A DNA stretch of 64,000 nucleotides from Eubacterium sp. AB3007. Its GTDB lineage: Bacteria > Bacillota > Clostridia > Peptostreptococcales > Anaerovoracaceae. Positions 8,292 through 17,177 of the stretch are shown in pieces. The notes beneath the pieces are model-generated. The model did no database searches. It saw nothing but the letters and a program-made list of their open reading frames with translations, and had not been told where the DNA came from. The position numbers were made by a program, and so were the translations under genes. The stretch spans positions 1,426,001 to 1,490,000 of the forward strand of contig NZ_JIAD01000001.1 of assembly GCF_000688015.1 (NCBI RefSeq), given 5' to 3'. Every line of letters starts with the position of its first letter. The first letter of the stretch is position 1.

Positions 8292-8767
8292 AGTCTTCCT
8301 CGCTTGTTCGTGTTCATGGTATCTCTAAATACATAGAATCTGTCGTACAGGAACTCTGTAGTCAGGTTGATGGCCATGGTAATTCCCAGAACAAGATACT
8401 CGTTCCAGCCCGCATACTTCGTCAATGCATGTCCCCACCAGGTCGATGCCGGCGTGAACACACAGTAGAACAGAAATACCTTGAGCATGGCGATCGGTAC
8501 GTTGTTAGCAGACTTGAAAGTAAACTCCCGGTTGAGGGTGAAATTCCACAACACAGAAAGTGACAGAGCGATAAGATAGCATGGCCAGTATGACCATCCT
8601 GTGATCAGGTCGAGAACAGTAAAAGAAAGCGTCTCGATGATTCCCGCCGACGCTGAGAATAGAACAAACTTGATGATCTGTGTTCGTGTTTCTCTGGCAT
8701 CCGGAACATATCGCGCCTCCCGCCCTCGCGTGCTCGTGTCAATGCCTTGTTCGTTCTGCGATAACAA
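8288..8767 (-). CDS. GtrA-family membrane protein
   Basis: 159 residues from a TTG start at 8767 with GGAGG six bases upstream. Four transmembrane helices follow a polar 28-residue N-terminus, and the family signature WNFTLNREFTFK (between helices 2 and 3) and NLTTEFLYDRFYVF (end) are present. GtrA proteins are thought to help move lipid-linked sugars across the membrane. The genetic link to a TetR regulator and a sugar-aldolase-like protein is unusual and suggests a role in sugar-derivative handling, which is inference. Confidence 0.85.
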   Translation of the reverse strand: MLSQNEQGIDTSTRGREARYVPDARETRTQIIKFVLFSASAGIIETLSFTVLDLITGWSYWPCYLIALSLSVLWNFTLNREFTFKSANNVPIAMLKVFLFYCVFTPASTWWGHALTKYAGWNEYLVLGITMAINLTTEFLYDRFYVFRDTMNTNKRGRL

Positions 8768-8923
8768 AGTCTTCCTCCGTCTGTCCGAAAGGGTTCTCCG
8801 TAGGCCGCCATAATTATTCTATATACTTAATATTTTACACTATTTACACTGTAATGCAATAGCGAAATACAAAACTTTATAATTATAAACGTCAATTTTA
8901 CCATTTTTTAACCCTCCTCGCAG

Positions 8924-8952
8924 TTGACGAACGAGAACACCCGCGCTACAAT
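8924..8952 (+). promoter_or_regulatory. Promoter of the adenosyltransferase gene
   Basis: TTGACG at 8924-8929 and TACAAT at 8947-8952 with 17-bp spacing, 25 bases upstream of the ATG. The 8768-8923 stretch before it is AT-rich and otherwise featureless. Confidence 0.75.
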
Positions 8953-8976
8953 GCAATAGAGGATTGGAGGTATCTC

Positions 8977-9495
8977 ATGGAGAAGGGTTATTTTCAGATC
9001 TACACCGGAAACGGAAAAGGAAAGACAACGGCCGCGCTCGGGCTGGCTGTCCGGGCAGCCGGTGCAGGACTTTGTGTCTATATAGGTCAGTTCATCAAGA
9101 GTATGGAATACAGCGAGGTCTCCGTGCTGCGGAGCATCCCCGGAATCACGGTGGAACTGTATGGACTGGATGGCTGCATCACCACACTGGAGCCCTCTGA
9201 GCGGGATCGCATGGCAGCTCGCCATGGATATGAACGTGCTGCCGAGGTGCTCCGAAGCGGTGACTACGATGTGGTGATCCTGGATGAGTTCACCATCGCC
9301 ACCTATTTCAACATGATTACGGAGCAGGAGGCTTTGTGCCTCGTCAAAGAACGTGCTCCCGGCACTGAGCTGATCATCACCGGCCGTTATGCTCCCGACT
9401 ACCTTTTGGCGCTGGCTGACCTTGCTACGGACATGACCTGTCTGCGCCACTACTACGAGGCCGGCGTGGAAGCACGGGATGGAATCGAACGCTAA
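8977..9495 (+). CDS. Corrinoid adenosyltransferase (CobA/BtuR type)
   Basis: 172 residues, normal for the family. It transfers the 5'-deoxyadenosyl group of ATP to reduced corrinoids. The ATP-binding loop GNGKGKTTAALGLAVRAAG (residues 9-27) and the YDVVILDEFTIA segment are clear. Some substitutions near the end (LADLATDMTCLRHYYEAGVEARDGIE replaces the usual EM...KHpy..G..ar.GIE) stay within family variation. Ribosome binding site is GGAGG. The following dehydrogenase starts 15 bases after the stop, so the two are co-transcribed. Confidence 0.93.
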   Translation: MEKGYFQIYTGNGKGKTTAALGLAVRAAGAGLCVYIGQFIKSMEYSEVSVLRSIPGITVELYGLDGCITTLEPSERDRMAARHGYERAAEVLRSGDYDVVILDEFTIATYFNMITEQEALCLVKERAPGTELIITGRYAPDYLLALADLATDMTCLRHYYEAGVEARDGIER

Positions 9496-9510
9496 ATACA
9501 GGAGAAGCCT

Positions 9511-10473
9511 ATGAAAATGTTTGTATACGGACTCCGCGAGTATGATGAGCGGGTCTATTTTGATAAATTCGCTGCGCTATATGGAATCGAGTTTGATTCT
9601 GTCAGCAGCAAGCCAACACTGAAAAACGTAGATCTGGCAAAGGGCTATGATGCCATCAACATCCTCACCGCCCCGGTGGACAAAGCTATGATCGACGCCT
9701 ACTACGACCTGGGGGTCCGGTGCATCATGACCCGCACCATCGGCTATGACCATATTGACTACAATTACGCCCGTGAGAAAGGAATGGGCGTGCTGAACAT
9801 CACCTACTCCCCCGCCACGGTGGCGGACTACACGGTGATGATGATCCTGCTCGGGATCCGCAAGCTAAAGTACATTCGCCAGCGGGCGGCTCTGCAGGAT
9901 TACACGCTGGAGGGCAAACTTGCCTGCGAACTGGGCAGCCTGACGGTCGGCATCGTGGGCACCGGACGGATCGGCGCCTGTGTTGCCCGCGAACTCACCG
10001 GATTCGGGTGCCGCATGCTCGCCTATGACCCCTTCCCCCACAGTGAGCTGTCGGAGATCCTAACCTACACGGACATGGACACGCTGCTCAGAGAGAGCGA
10101 TGTGATCACACTGCATGCTCCCGCCACAGAGAGCAACTTTCACATTCTGGACGCTGATGCTTTCGCCAGGATGAAACCCGGCAGCGGGCTGGTAAACTGC
10201 GCCCGGGGGCCTCTGGTGGACAGCGATGCCATGATCGATGCCATTGAGAGCGGCCAGCTTGGATTCGCCTGCCTGGACACCATCGAGGACGAATACGGGA
10301 TCTACTACTATAACAGGATGGGGAGACCGCTGACCAACCGACAGCTTGCCATCCTAAACTCCTACCCCAACGTGATCGTGACTCCCCACATGGCCTTCTA
10401 CACCAGGGAAGCCGTGTCCGACATGGTGGAGAACTCGATCCTGGGGATCCTGCAGTATTTCCGGGAACAGTGA
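9511..10473 (+). CDS. D-2-hydroxyacid dehydrogenase (D-lactate dehydrogenase / VanH-like)
   Basis: 320 residues. NAD-dependent reduction of a 2-ketoacid to the D-2-hydroxy acid. The nucleotide-binding loop GIVGTGRIG lies near residue 148, and the catalytic trio is visible: Arg in NCARGPLVD, Glu in LDTIEDEYG, and His in VTPHMAFYT. The IVTPHMAFYTREAVSDMVE ending and the YYDLGVRCIMTRTIGYDHID segment are typical of D-lactate dehydrogenases and VanH. No vancomycin-type ligase is nearby, so a fermentative or metabolite role is likelier. Confidence 0.92.
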   Translation: MKMFVYGLREYDERVYFDKFAALYGIEFDSVSSKPTLKNVDLAKGYDAINILTAPVDKAMIDAYYDLGVRCIMTRTIGYDHIDYNYAREKGMGVLNITYSPATVADYTVMMILLGIRKLKYIRQRAALQDYTLEGKLACELGSLTVGIVGTGRIGACVARELTGFGCRMLAYDPFPHSELSEILTYTDMDTLLRESDVITLHAPATESNFHILDADAFARMKPGSGLVNCARGPLVDSDAMIDAIESGQLGFACLDTIEDEYGIYYYNRMGRPLTNRQLAILNSYPNVIVTPHMAFYTREAVSDMVENSILGILQYFREQ

Positions 10474-10826
10474 AGCCGCCGGATGCCTTCTGCATCTGAT
10501 CCGCGCTTGCGTGCCTTGCGGACACACCAGCAGTTTCCCAAAATCGATATTTTGCAATACTTGTACCCATTTTACCTCAAGATAGCTACCCGGATACAAG
10601 AATCCCAGAAAACAGACTTTTCTGTATCCAGAGAGGTTGTTTTCAGGAAATCTATACCCAATGACTCATAGATCTTTAACCGGGATGCCAAAAACCGGCT
10701 TTCGGAAAAAATGCGTATCCCAGGGTGCCTTTGCTTTGTGCTTGGGAGATAGAAACGCATTCATTTCCTATTTGGGCAACCGTAGTCAAGGTCTGGCTGG
10801 CGGTCAGTCACCTCTTTAGAGAAATA
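10474..10826. other. Intergenic region with GGATAC/GTATCC palindromic element
   Basis: No gene was seen. At about 10593-10635 GGATACAAGAATCC is followed by AGAAAACAGACTTTTCT and GTATCC, giving an imperfect stem-loop with GGATAC/GTATCC ends; a further CGTATCCC lies near 10718. CAAAAT-CGAT-ATTTTG near 10543 forms another small stem. The same GGATAC/GTATCC word pair recurs in the intergenic region at 52300-52440. Confidence 0.4.
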
Positions 10827-10858
10827 ACAGAGGCCGTCTCTTTTGAGACAGCCTCTGT
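10827..10858. terminator. Terminator downstream of the nucleoside phosphorylase gene
   Basis: ACAGAGGC and GTCTC pair with GAGAC and GCCTCTGT around TTTT (one mismatch in each arm). T-rich sequence follows on the plus strand. It probably ends both the dehydrogenase transcript and the long minus-strand operon. Confidence 0.65.
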
Positions 10859-10901
10859 GTCTTTTGAATCCATCATCATAGAGAGCGGTCATTCACCCCT
10901 C

Positions 10902-11693
10902 TCATACCCGTCTGGCAATTTCCATCGCCAACTGCAGGTGACTCTCCATCTGCACGGCGGGCACCTTTCCCATAGTGCGGGGATCCCACTGGTCATCCAC
11001 AAGACTGTCTTCTGCGTAGACAAACTGGTAGAGCTCGCAGCCCCGGAAGTCACAAACCGCCTGCAGGGCGGCACATTCCATATCCACTGCGATGCAGCCG
11101 GCCTCCCGCCGCTTACCGGCATTGTCCACGGTCTCTCGGTAGAGACCGTCTGTTGTCCAGATCCCACCCATCGTATGGGGAACATCCAGCCCTTTCAACA
11201 ATCCGGCGATATAAAAGGCGTTTCGGAGCTTGATGGTGTCAGCCGCCGGCGCATAGTGGTAACTGGTCCCCTCATCCCGCCAGGCCCGGTCCGGAACGAT
11301 CACATGGCCCGGGGGTAGTCCTCCGGTGAGAAGCCCGCAAGAACCAAACACGATAAATCTGCGACCGCCCTTGGCGATGAGCTCTTCCATAAACGCTGCC
11401 GCCATAGGCGCTCCCATTCCGGTACGCACCACAGCCGCGAACTTCGGCGTCCCTTCCCCATTCAGGCCGAGGGGAATGCGGTAGACCGGGACTTTGGAAC
11501 CTGCCAGGAGGAACCCGATCTCCTCTGCTCCCTCCATACTGGCAACCTGTCGGAGGATTCTCTCCGAGAATGTCATGATGACTCTCTCCGGAAAGGCAAC
11601 ACTGCCGGAAGCTGCCCCTCCGGCATGCTCCGGCAGTGCCGAGGCCTTCAGTATCTCCTCCGAATACGGATCGAAAACTGATTCTATACTCAT
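10902..11693 (-). CDS. Nucleoside phosphorylase (PNP/UDP family)
   Basis: 263 residues. It cleaves nucleosides with phosphate to free base and ribose 1-phosphate. Family landmarks: VVRTGMGAPMAAAFMEELIAKG, the FGSCGLLTGGLPPGHVIVP segment, and the ribose-binding AVDMECAALQAVCDFRG. The GGIWTTDGLYRET wording and length favour uridine phosphorylase-like members, but the base preference cannot be fixed. It starts 1 base after the tyrS stop (TAACATG), so it is the last gene of the prfA operon; upp in the same operon makes a pyrimidine salvage role attractive. Confidence 0.88.
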   Translation of the reverse strand: MSIESVFDPYSEEILKASALPEHAGGAASGSVAFPERVIMTFSERILRQVASMEGAEEIGFLLAGSKVPVYRIPLGLNGEGTPKFAAVVRTGMGAPMAAAFMEELIAKGGRRFIVFGSCGLLTGGLPPGHVIVPDRAWRDEGTSYHYAPAADTIKLRNAFYIAGLLKGLDVPHTMGGIWTTDGLYRETVDNAGKRREAGCIAVDMECAALQAVCDFRGCELYQFVYAEDSLVDDQWDPRTMGKVPAVQMESHLQLAMEIARRV

Positions 11694-11694
11694 G

Positions 11695-13029
11695 TTATTT
11701 CAGTACCACCTTCTGGAATTTCTTTTTCCCCTTTTGCAGAAGCAGTTCGCCGTCCTGGAACATGTCCCTGGTGACCATGGTGCGCGGGTCGGTGACCTTG
11801 GCGCCATTCACACTGAGACCACCCTGCTGGATGGTGCGGCGAGCCTCTCCGTTGGAGGCAGCCAGTTTCAGTTCCGTCATCAGCGTCAGGAGGCCTTTCC
11901 CTTCTCCTTCGAACGCGGCAGCCTCGTACTCCGCCGTCGGAATATTCTCTGTAGATGCACCGCCACCGAAGGCTGCCCGGGCACCATCCTGTGCCTTTTT
12001 CGCTTCTTCTTCGCCGTGGACCAGCTTGGTGACCTCGTATGCCAGCACTTCCTTGGCATGGTTGATCTCCGCACCCTCAAGCGCAGCCAGCCGGCGCACC
12101 TCGTCCATAGGCAGGAAGGTTAGCATGCGGAGACACTTCTCCACATCCGCATCTCCCACGTTCCGCCAGTACTGGTAGAACTCATACGGGGAGGTCTTCT
12201 CCGGCGACAGCCAGAGGGCGCCCTTGGCGGTCTTGCCCATCTTCTTGCCTTCGCTGTTGGTCAGCAGGGAGAAGGTCATGCCGTAGACTTCCTTCCCTGT
12301 CATCTTCCGGGTCAGATCCACACCACCGATAATGTTGGACCACTGGTCGTTACCGCCGAACTGCATCTTCACGCCGAAGTCGCGGGCCATGACCATGAAG
12401 TCATATGACTGCATCAGCATGTAGTTGAACTCAAAGAAGGACAGGCCGCCCTCCCGGGCCATGCGCTGCTTGAACGCCTCTGCCCGGAGCATGGTGTTCA
12501 CGTTGAAGTGGGTACCTACCGCCCGGACGAATTCCACATAGTTCAGCGGGCGCAGCCAGTGGGCGTTATTGACGCTGATGGCCTTGCCCGGCTCTGGGGT
12601 CTTGTTCTCGTGGCCAGGGGCGAACACGCCGTCGTTGCCCTCGTACTTCCATTCCTCGTCGAACTCCAGGAAGCGGTCGAACAGTTTCTTGAACTGACGG
12701 CAGTTCTCATCGATGGTCTCGATATCCATCAGCTTACGCATATCTGTGCGTCCACTTGGGTCACCCACCATGCCTGTACCGCCGCCCAGCAGCACCACCG
12801 GGGTGTGGCCGTACTTCTGCATGTACATCATGATGATGACCTGCATGAAATGCCCTACATGCAGGCAGTCCGCCGTCGGGTCAAATCCGATGTAGAACTT
12901 GATCTTCTCCTCGGACAGAAGCTTGCGTACTGCGTCTTCATCGGTGGTCTGCTCGATAAAACCGCGCTCCTTCAGGACATCGTACACATTGTCATATGTG
13001 CTGACATTATCAGGGATAAAATTTTTCAC
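11695..13029 (-). CDS. tyrS: Tyrosyl-tRNA synthetase
   Basis: 444 residues from a GTG start (13029) with GAGG five bases before it. Class I synthetase: the HIGH-type motif is HVGH ([14 protein letters not shown]) and the KMSKS-type motif is KKMGKT after [13 protein letters not shown] and the YMLMQSYD tyrosine pocket are present, and a C-terminal S4 RNA-binding domain covers about residues 380-444. It is located inside an operon directly after upp, with no T-box leader in front of it. Confidence 0.97.
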   Translation of the reverse strand: MKNFIPDNVSTYDNVYDVLKERGFIEQTTDEDAVRKLLSEEKIKFYIGFDPTADCLHVGHFMQVIIMMYMQKYGHTPVVLLGGGTGMVGDPSGRTDMRKLMDIETIDENCRQFKKLFDRFLEFDEEWKYEGNDGVFAPGHENKTPEPGKAISVNNAHWLRPLNYVEFVRAVGTHFNVNTMLRAEAFKQRMAREGGLSFFEFNYMLMQSYDFMVMARDFGVKMQFGGNDQWSNIIGGVDLTRKMTGKEVYGMTFSLLTNSEGKKMGKTAKGALWLSPEKTSPYEFYQYWRNVGDADVEKCLRMLTFLPMDEVRRLAALEGAEINHAKEVLAYEVTKLVHGEEEAKKAQDGARAAFGGGASTENIPTAEYEAAAFEGEGKGLLTLMTELKLAASNGEARRTIQQGGLSVNGAKVTDPRTMVTRDMFQDGELLLQKGKKKFQKVVLK

Positions 13030-13043
13030 TTCAACCTCACTCT

Positions 13044-13673
13044 CTATCTCGTTCCGTATAATCTGTCACCGGCATCGCCTAGACCAGGTACGATGTAGGC
13101 GTTCTCATTCAACTTCTCATCCTTGGCAGCGATGAAGATATCTACATCCGGATGGGCCTTCTCCAGGGTCTCGATCCCCTCCGGCGCCGCGATCAGACAC
13201 ATGAAGGTGATGTCCTTGCCGCCTCTCTTCTTGATGAAATCGATGGCCGCCACAGCGCTTCCGCCGGTAGCCAGCATGGGATCCACCACAAAGATCTGCC
13301 GCTTCTCGATATCGGTAGGCAGCTTGCAGTAGTATTCCACCGGCTCGTGGGTCTCCGGATCGCGGTAGAGCCCTACGTGTCCCACCTTGGCATTGGGTAT
13401 CAGCGCCAGCATGCCATCCACAAACCCAAGTCCGGCCCGCAGGATGGGGACGATGGCGATGTCCTCGCCTTTCAGCATGTTCACCTTGGTCGTACAGATC
13501 GGGGTCTCGATCTCCACCTCTTCCATAGGAAGATTGCGTGTCGCTTCAAATCCCATCAGCATGGCGACTTCCTCTGCCAGTTCTCTGAACTCCTTGACGG
13601 TGGTGGCCTTGTCTCTCATCAGCGCGACTTTGTGCTGGATCAGCGGATGATCAAATACATATACCTTGCTCAT
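13044..13673 (-). CDS. upp: Uracil phosphoribosyltransferase
   Basis: 209 residues, full length. It converts uracil and PRPP to UMP. The PRPP-binding loop [17 protein letters not shown] and the uracil-site C-terminus ([16 protein letters not shown]) are intact. GGAGG lies 6 bases before the ATG. Between rpiB and tyrS in the prfA operon. Confidence 0.97.
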   Translation of the reverse strand: MSKVYVFDHPLIQHKVALMRDKATTVKEFRELAEEVAMLMGFEATRNLPMEEVEIETPICTTKVNMLKGEDIAIVPILRAGLGFVDGMLALIPNAKVGHVGLYRDPETHEPVEYYCKLPTDIEKRQIFVVDPMLATGGSAVAAIDFIKKRGGKDITFMCLIAAPEGIETLEKAHPDVDIFIAAKDEKLNENAYIVPGLGDAGDRLYGTR

Positions 13674-13685
13674 AGTGTCCTCCTG

Positions 13686-14117
13686 TTACATCTCGTCTAG
13701 CATATCGACTCTTCTCTGGTGACGGCCGCCCTCGAACTCGGTGTCCAGCCAGGCGTCCACGATCTCTATGGCCAGCGCGGGATCCGTGGTCCGTCCACCC
13801 AGCGCTAGCATGTTGGCGTTGTTGTGCTGCTTGGTCAGCGTCGCCATCTCCACCGAGGTACAAAGCCCACAGCGGATGCCCTTCACCTTGTTGGCTGCAA
13901 TGGATATCCCGATCCCTGTGCCGCAGCAGACCACGCCCAGGTCGGCTTTGTGCGAGGCTACTGCCTCTGCGCAGGCCTTGCCGAAGAGGGGATAATCCAC
14001 CGATTCTTCGGAGTCCGTGCCCAGATCCACTACCTTGTAGCCTCTCTCCACCAGGTGCTCCCGCACCTGTTTCTTCAGCTGAAATCCGCCGTGGTCACTG
14101 GCGATTGCGATAATCAT
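13686..14117 (-). CDS. rpiB: Ribose 5-phosphate isomerase B
   Basis: 143 residues. It interconverts ribose 5-phosphate and ribulose 5-phosphate. IASDHGGFQLK near the start, the active-site cysteine in CCGTGIGISIAANKV and the HNNANMLALGGR segment identify RpiB (LacAB family). It is positioned between tsaC and upp, an arrangement common in Bacillota. Confidence 0.96.
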   Translation of the reverse strand: MIIAIASDHGGFQLKKQVREHLVERGYKVVDLGTDSEESVDYPLFGKACAEAVASHKADLGVVCCGTGIGISIAANKVKGIRCGLCTSVEMATLTKQHNNANMLALGGRTTDPALAIEIVDAWLDTEFEGGRHQRRVDMLDEM

Positions 14118-14133
14118 AGTTTACCTCTCTTTC

Positions 14134-15132
14134 TCAGACCTTCCTCACGTTATATCCCGCTGACTTCAGCATCCTGTTCATCACAGAAAAGCCAATGCCT
14201 TCCTGTGGCAGAGCTGCTGCCAGAATGATATCTGCCTTGTCCTTGTCTGCCTCCCGCAGAGCCGCGAAGAACTCGTGGGCTGCAGTTTCAGTATCTTCCT
14301 GACTATAGCGGATCACCACCACCTTCTGGCCCAGACTTTCCCGCTCGGCGCGTTCCTCGTCCATGGCCGCTTCTACCGCCTCGGTCTCTCCCTCAAATAT
14401 AATCATATCTGCCTCGGGAGCATAGTGCTTGTATTTCATGCCTGGGGCCTTGGGCCGAAACTCTACCCCCGGCTCCGGCTTCTCGTTCAACGTGGGATCG
14501 ACCAGAATATCCTTCCCCAGGGTGCGTGCCACATCCTCCCGGGTAATGAACCCCGGCCGCAGGATCATGGGGAGCTCTCCTGTCATATCGATCACCGTAG
14601 ACTCGATGCCGATGGTACAGGGCGTACTCCGGATGATGGCGTCAATGCGCCCGTCCATGTCATCGATCACGTGCTCCACCGTGGTGGGGCTTGGCTTGCC
14701 ACTGAGGTTGGCGCTGGGCGCAGCGATGGGACACCCCGCCGCCTGAATCAGCGCCCTGGCGGTGACATGATCCGGCATGCGCACTCCCACCGTGTCCAGG
14801 TTCCCTGTAGTCACATTGGGCACAGTGTCTCGGCGGGGCACCACCATGGTCAGCGGCCCCGGCCAATACTTGCGAGCCAGCCTCTGCATATCCGGGGTGA
14901 CCCTCCAGGTAAGTTGCTTCAGGGCAGATTCGTCAGCGATGTGGACGATGGTAGGATTGTCGGAGGGACGGCCCTTGGCCTCGTAGATCTTACGTACCGC
15001 ATCCGGATCCAGGGCGTTGGCGCCCAGGCCATACACCGTCTCTGTAGGGAACGCCACCAGGCCTCCTGCAGCGATGATCTCTCCGGCTAAGCGCAGATCC
15101 TGCTCGTTCTCGCTCAAAATTCTGGTAACCAT
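14134..15132 (-). CDS. tsaC: L-threonylcarbamoyladenylate synthase (Sua5/YwlC type)
   Basis: 332 residues, long (Sua5-like) form. It makes threonylcarbamoyl-AMP for the t6A37 modification of ANN-decoding tRNAs. The YrdC domain (about 1-205) has FPTETVYGLGANAL, KGRPSDNPTIVHI and PIAAPSANLSGKPSPTT; a C-terminal Sua5 domain (about 225-332) follows the KAPGMKYKHYAPEA linker. The start overlaps the prfA stop in TAATG, indicating translational coupling. Confidence 0.96.
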   Translation of the reverse strand: MVTRILSENEQDLRLAGEIIAAGGLVAFPTETVYGLGANALDPDAVRKIYEAKGRPSDNPTIVHIADESALKQLTWRVTPDMQRLARKYWPGPLTMVVPRRDTVPNVTTGNLDTVGVRMPDHVTARALIQAAGCPIAAPSANLSGKPSPTTVEHVIDDMDGRIDAIIRSTPCTIGIESTVIDMTGELPMILRPGFITREDVARTLGKDILVDPTLNEKPEPGVEFRPKAPGMKYKHYAPEADMIIFEGETEAVEAAMDEERAERESLGQKVVVIRYSQEDTETAAHEFFAALREADKDKADIILAAALPQEGIGFSVMNRMLKSAGYNVRKV

Positions 15133-16196
15133 TAGAAGTCGTTCATCTTTCTGGCCTGGTCATCGGTGGTCAGCGCATCGATGATCTCCTCGATGTCACC
15201 GTCCAGGATGGCATCCAGCTTGTAAAGCGTCAGGCCGATTCGGTGGTCGGATACTCTTCCCTGGGGGAAATTATAGGTCCGGATCCGCTCACTGCGGTCG
15301 CCGGATCCGATCTGCTCCTTCCGCTCTGCGGCGATCTCCGCTGCCTGCTCCCGGCGCATCTTATCGTACAGACGGGCCTTCAGGACCTTCATGGCCTTCT
15401 CCCGGTTCTTGATCTGGGACTTCTCGTCCTGGCAGGTGACCACCAGCCCGGTGGGCAGATGGGTCAGACGTACAGCGGAGTCTGTGGTGTTGACGCACTG
15501 GCCGCCGTTACCGGATGCCCGGTAGACGTCCACCTTGACATCATTGGGATCGATGTGGACCTCCACATCATCCACCTCCGGCAACACCGCCACGGTGGCT
15601 GCGGAAGTGTGGATCCTTCCAGAAGCCTCTGTCTCCGGCACTCTCTGGACCCGGTGTACACCGCTCTCATACTTCAGACGGGAGTAAGCTCCCTTTCCCT
15701 TGATCATGACCTCGGCTTCCTTGACGCCGCCGATGCCTGTGTCGTTCAGATCCATGATCTCCACCTTCCAGCGGTGGCGCTCCGCATAACGGGTATACAT
15801 CCGCAACAGGTCGCCGCCAAAGAGGGCTGCCTCATCGCCGCCGGTGCCGGCACGTATCTCCAGGATGACGTTCCTCTCATCGTTAGGATCTTTCGGGATC
15901 AGCAGAACCTTCAGTTCGCCTGCCAGTTTCTCAATATTTTCTTCCTGTTCGGATATCTCCGCCTTGGCCAGATCGCGCATCTCCTCGTCGGACTCACTCT
16001 CCAGCATCTCCTTTGCGAAGTCGAGCTCTTCGTTGGCCGCCTTGTATTCCTGATACTTGCGGACGATGGGTTCCATCTCCCCCATCTCCTTCATATGCTG
16101 CTGCCAGACACTCTGGTTGGCGATCACGTCCGGATCCGCTACCACCTTGGTGAGCTCGTTGTACTTATCTACTACGCTCTCTAATTTCTCAAACAT
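15132..16196 (-). CDS. prfA: Peptide chain release factor 1
   Basis: 354 residues. It recognises UAA and UAG stop codons. The peptidyl-tRNA hydrolysis motif GGQ is in [21 protein letters not shown] and the stop-codon recognition tripeptide is PET in [20 protein letters not shown] (PxT class, so RF1 rather than RF2). First gene of the six-gene minus-strand operon running to 10902. PrmC, which methylates the GGQ glutamine, is encoded at 21304-22176. Confidence 0.97.
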   Translation of the reverse strand: MFEKLESVVDKYNELTKVVADPDVIANQSVWQQHMKEMGEMEPIVRKYQEYKAANEELDFAKEMLESESDEEMRDLAKAEISEQEENIEKLAGELKVLLIPKDPNDERNVILEIRAGTGGDEAALFGGDLLRMYTRYAERHRWKVEIMDLNDTGIGGVKEAEVMIKGKGAYSRLKYESGVHRVQRVPETEASGRIHTSAATVAVLPEVDDVEVHIDPNDVKVDVYRASGNGGQCVNTTDSAVRLTHLPTGLVVTCQDEKSQIKNREKAMKVLKARLYDKMRREQAAEIAAERKEQIGSGDRSERIRTYNFPQGRVSDHRIGLTLYKLDAILDGDIEEIIDALTTDDQARKMNDF

Positions 16197-16320
16197 ATCT
16201 CTATATCTCCTTGTCGCTCTAACAAATTATTTTATCATACATCCGTGCTATTTACCACTTAATTTGAGACTTTCTTTGCTACTTTCTTTGGCTTTTCGTC
16301 AGCCGGCAGAGGGTACGAGG

Positions 16321-16427
16321 CATGGAACTCCAGGCGCGAATAGTTCCATGCAGGGTCTCAATGGCTCTGAGATTTGGGGACAGGCAATACAATGGGTTTT
16401 CGTCTGTGGCCTGTTCCATGCAGATCA
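16321..16427. repeat. Outlying partial copies of the 54-bp repeat
   Basis: CATGGAACT, the 12-bp spacer CCAGGCGCGAAT and AGTTCCATGCA occur in that order at 16321-16352, the junction of two repeat units, and GTTCCATGCAGATCA recurs at 16413-16427. They are separated from the main array by about 90 bp of unrelated sequence. Confidence 0.75.
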
Positions 16428-16516
16428 GTCAAATGAGGAAACTTAACGCACTTGCGTGAGAGGGGAACCTTGTTGCGTCTAATGAATCGTCTAATTGCGA
16501 TTCGTGTTCTCAATAT

Positions 16517-16848
16517 AGTTCCATGCAGATCACTCATACCCCCGTTTTGCATGGAACTCCAGGCGCGAATAGTTCCATGCAGATCACCCAAATCCCCGTT
16601 TTGCATGGAACTCCGGGCGCGAATAGTTCCATGCAGATCACCCATACCCCCGTTTTGCATGGAACTTCAGGCGCGAATAGTTCCATGCAGATCACTCATA
16701 CCCCCGTTTTGCATGGAACTCCGGGCGCGAATAGTTCCATGCAGATCACCCAAATCCCCGTTTTGCATGGAACTCCGGGCGCGAATAGTTCCATGCAGAT
16801 CACCCATACCCCCGTTTTGCATGGAACTTCAGGCGCGAATAGTTCCAA
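16517..16848. repeat. Tandem array of six 54-bp palindromic repeats
   Basis: Six full units start at 16517, 16571, 16625, 16679, 16733 and 16787, and a cut-off seventh begins at 16841. Each unit is AGTTCCATGCA, a 20-bp loop (GATCAC...GTTT), the exact reverse complement TGCATGGAACT, then a 12-bp spacer ending GCGCGAAT. Units 2 and 5 are identical, 3 and 6 are identical, and 1 and 4 differ by one base, so a 162-bp three-unit block has been duplicated. Because 54 is divisible by three, several frames stay open, but I see no support for translation. Not CRISPR: both stem arms and loop are conserved. Confidence 0.9.
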
Positions 16849-16860
16849 GGATGTGATACA

Positions 16861-17170
16861 ATGAATTATACACTTTCCGATATGCTGTCTGATCGCATCC
16901 TTGCGGAGCATATGATCCTCACACCAACCCTGGATTCATCGAAAAAGATCATTGAATAAGCTGGAGCAGGGGTTGGAGAATGCGTTCCAGTAGGCGCTGG
17001 TGGCTCTGGAATTCTGTGACAAAGCCCCACGGAAGAGGGGCTATTACGAGAACGCCCGAAAACTCCGCCTCCTTTCTGTCATCGCCAGGCATCCTGACAT
17101 TCGAGAAGAAGCGAAGAAGTTGCTACGGAAGACTGAGGAAGATCGAAGAGATGATAAATACGCACAAGGA
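16861..17170 (+). pseudogene. Decayed small helical-protein gene
   Basis: From the ATG at 16861 a frame encodes 32 residues (starting MNYTLSDMLSDRILAEHM) and ends at TAA 16957-16959. The neighbouring frame continues the same style of charged helical sequence (NKLEQGLENAFQ), is stopped by TAG at 16991-16993, then reads on as ALVALEFCDKAPRKRGYY and further Lys/Arg/Glu-rich helix to about 17160. One frameshift plus one nonsense codon would join these into a protein of roughly 100 residues. I do not recognise the family. The reconstruction is an inference. Confidence 0.4.
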
Positions 17171-17177
17171 GGTACCC

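Noticed and set aside
9511..10473. VanH of a vancomycin-resistance cluster
   Set aside because: No D-Ala-D-Lac ligase, VanX or VanRS genes are adjacent; the neighbour is a corrinoid adenosyltransferase.
11695..13029. T-box leader for tyrS
   Set aside because: tyrS starts 15 bp after upp inside an operon, so there is no room for a T-box.
16517..16848. CRISPR array
   Set aside because: There are no variable spacers, the supposed repeats and spacers are equally conserved, and no cas genes are present.
16358..16911. Open frames across the 54-bp repeats on both strands that encode 18-residue repeat proteins
   Set aside because: They stay open in several frames simply because the unit length is a multiple of three; none has a convincing ribosome binding site and the DNA palindromes explain the conservation.
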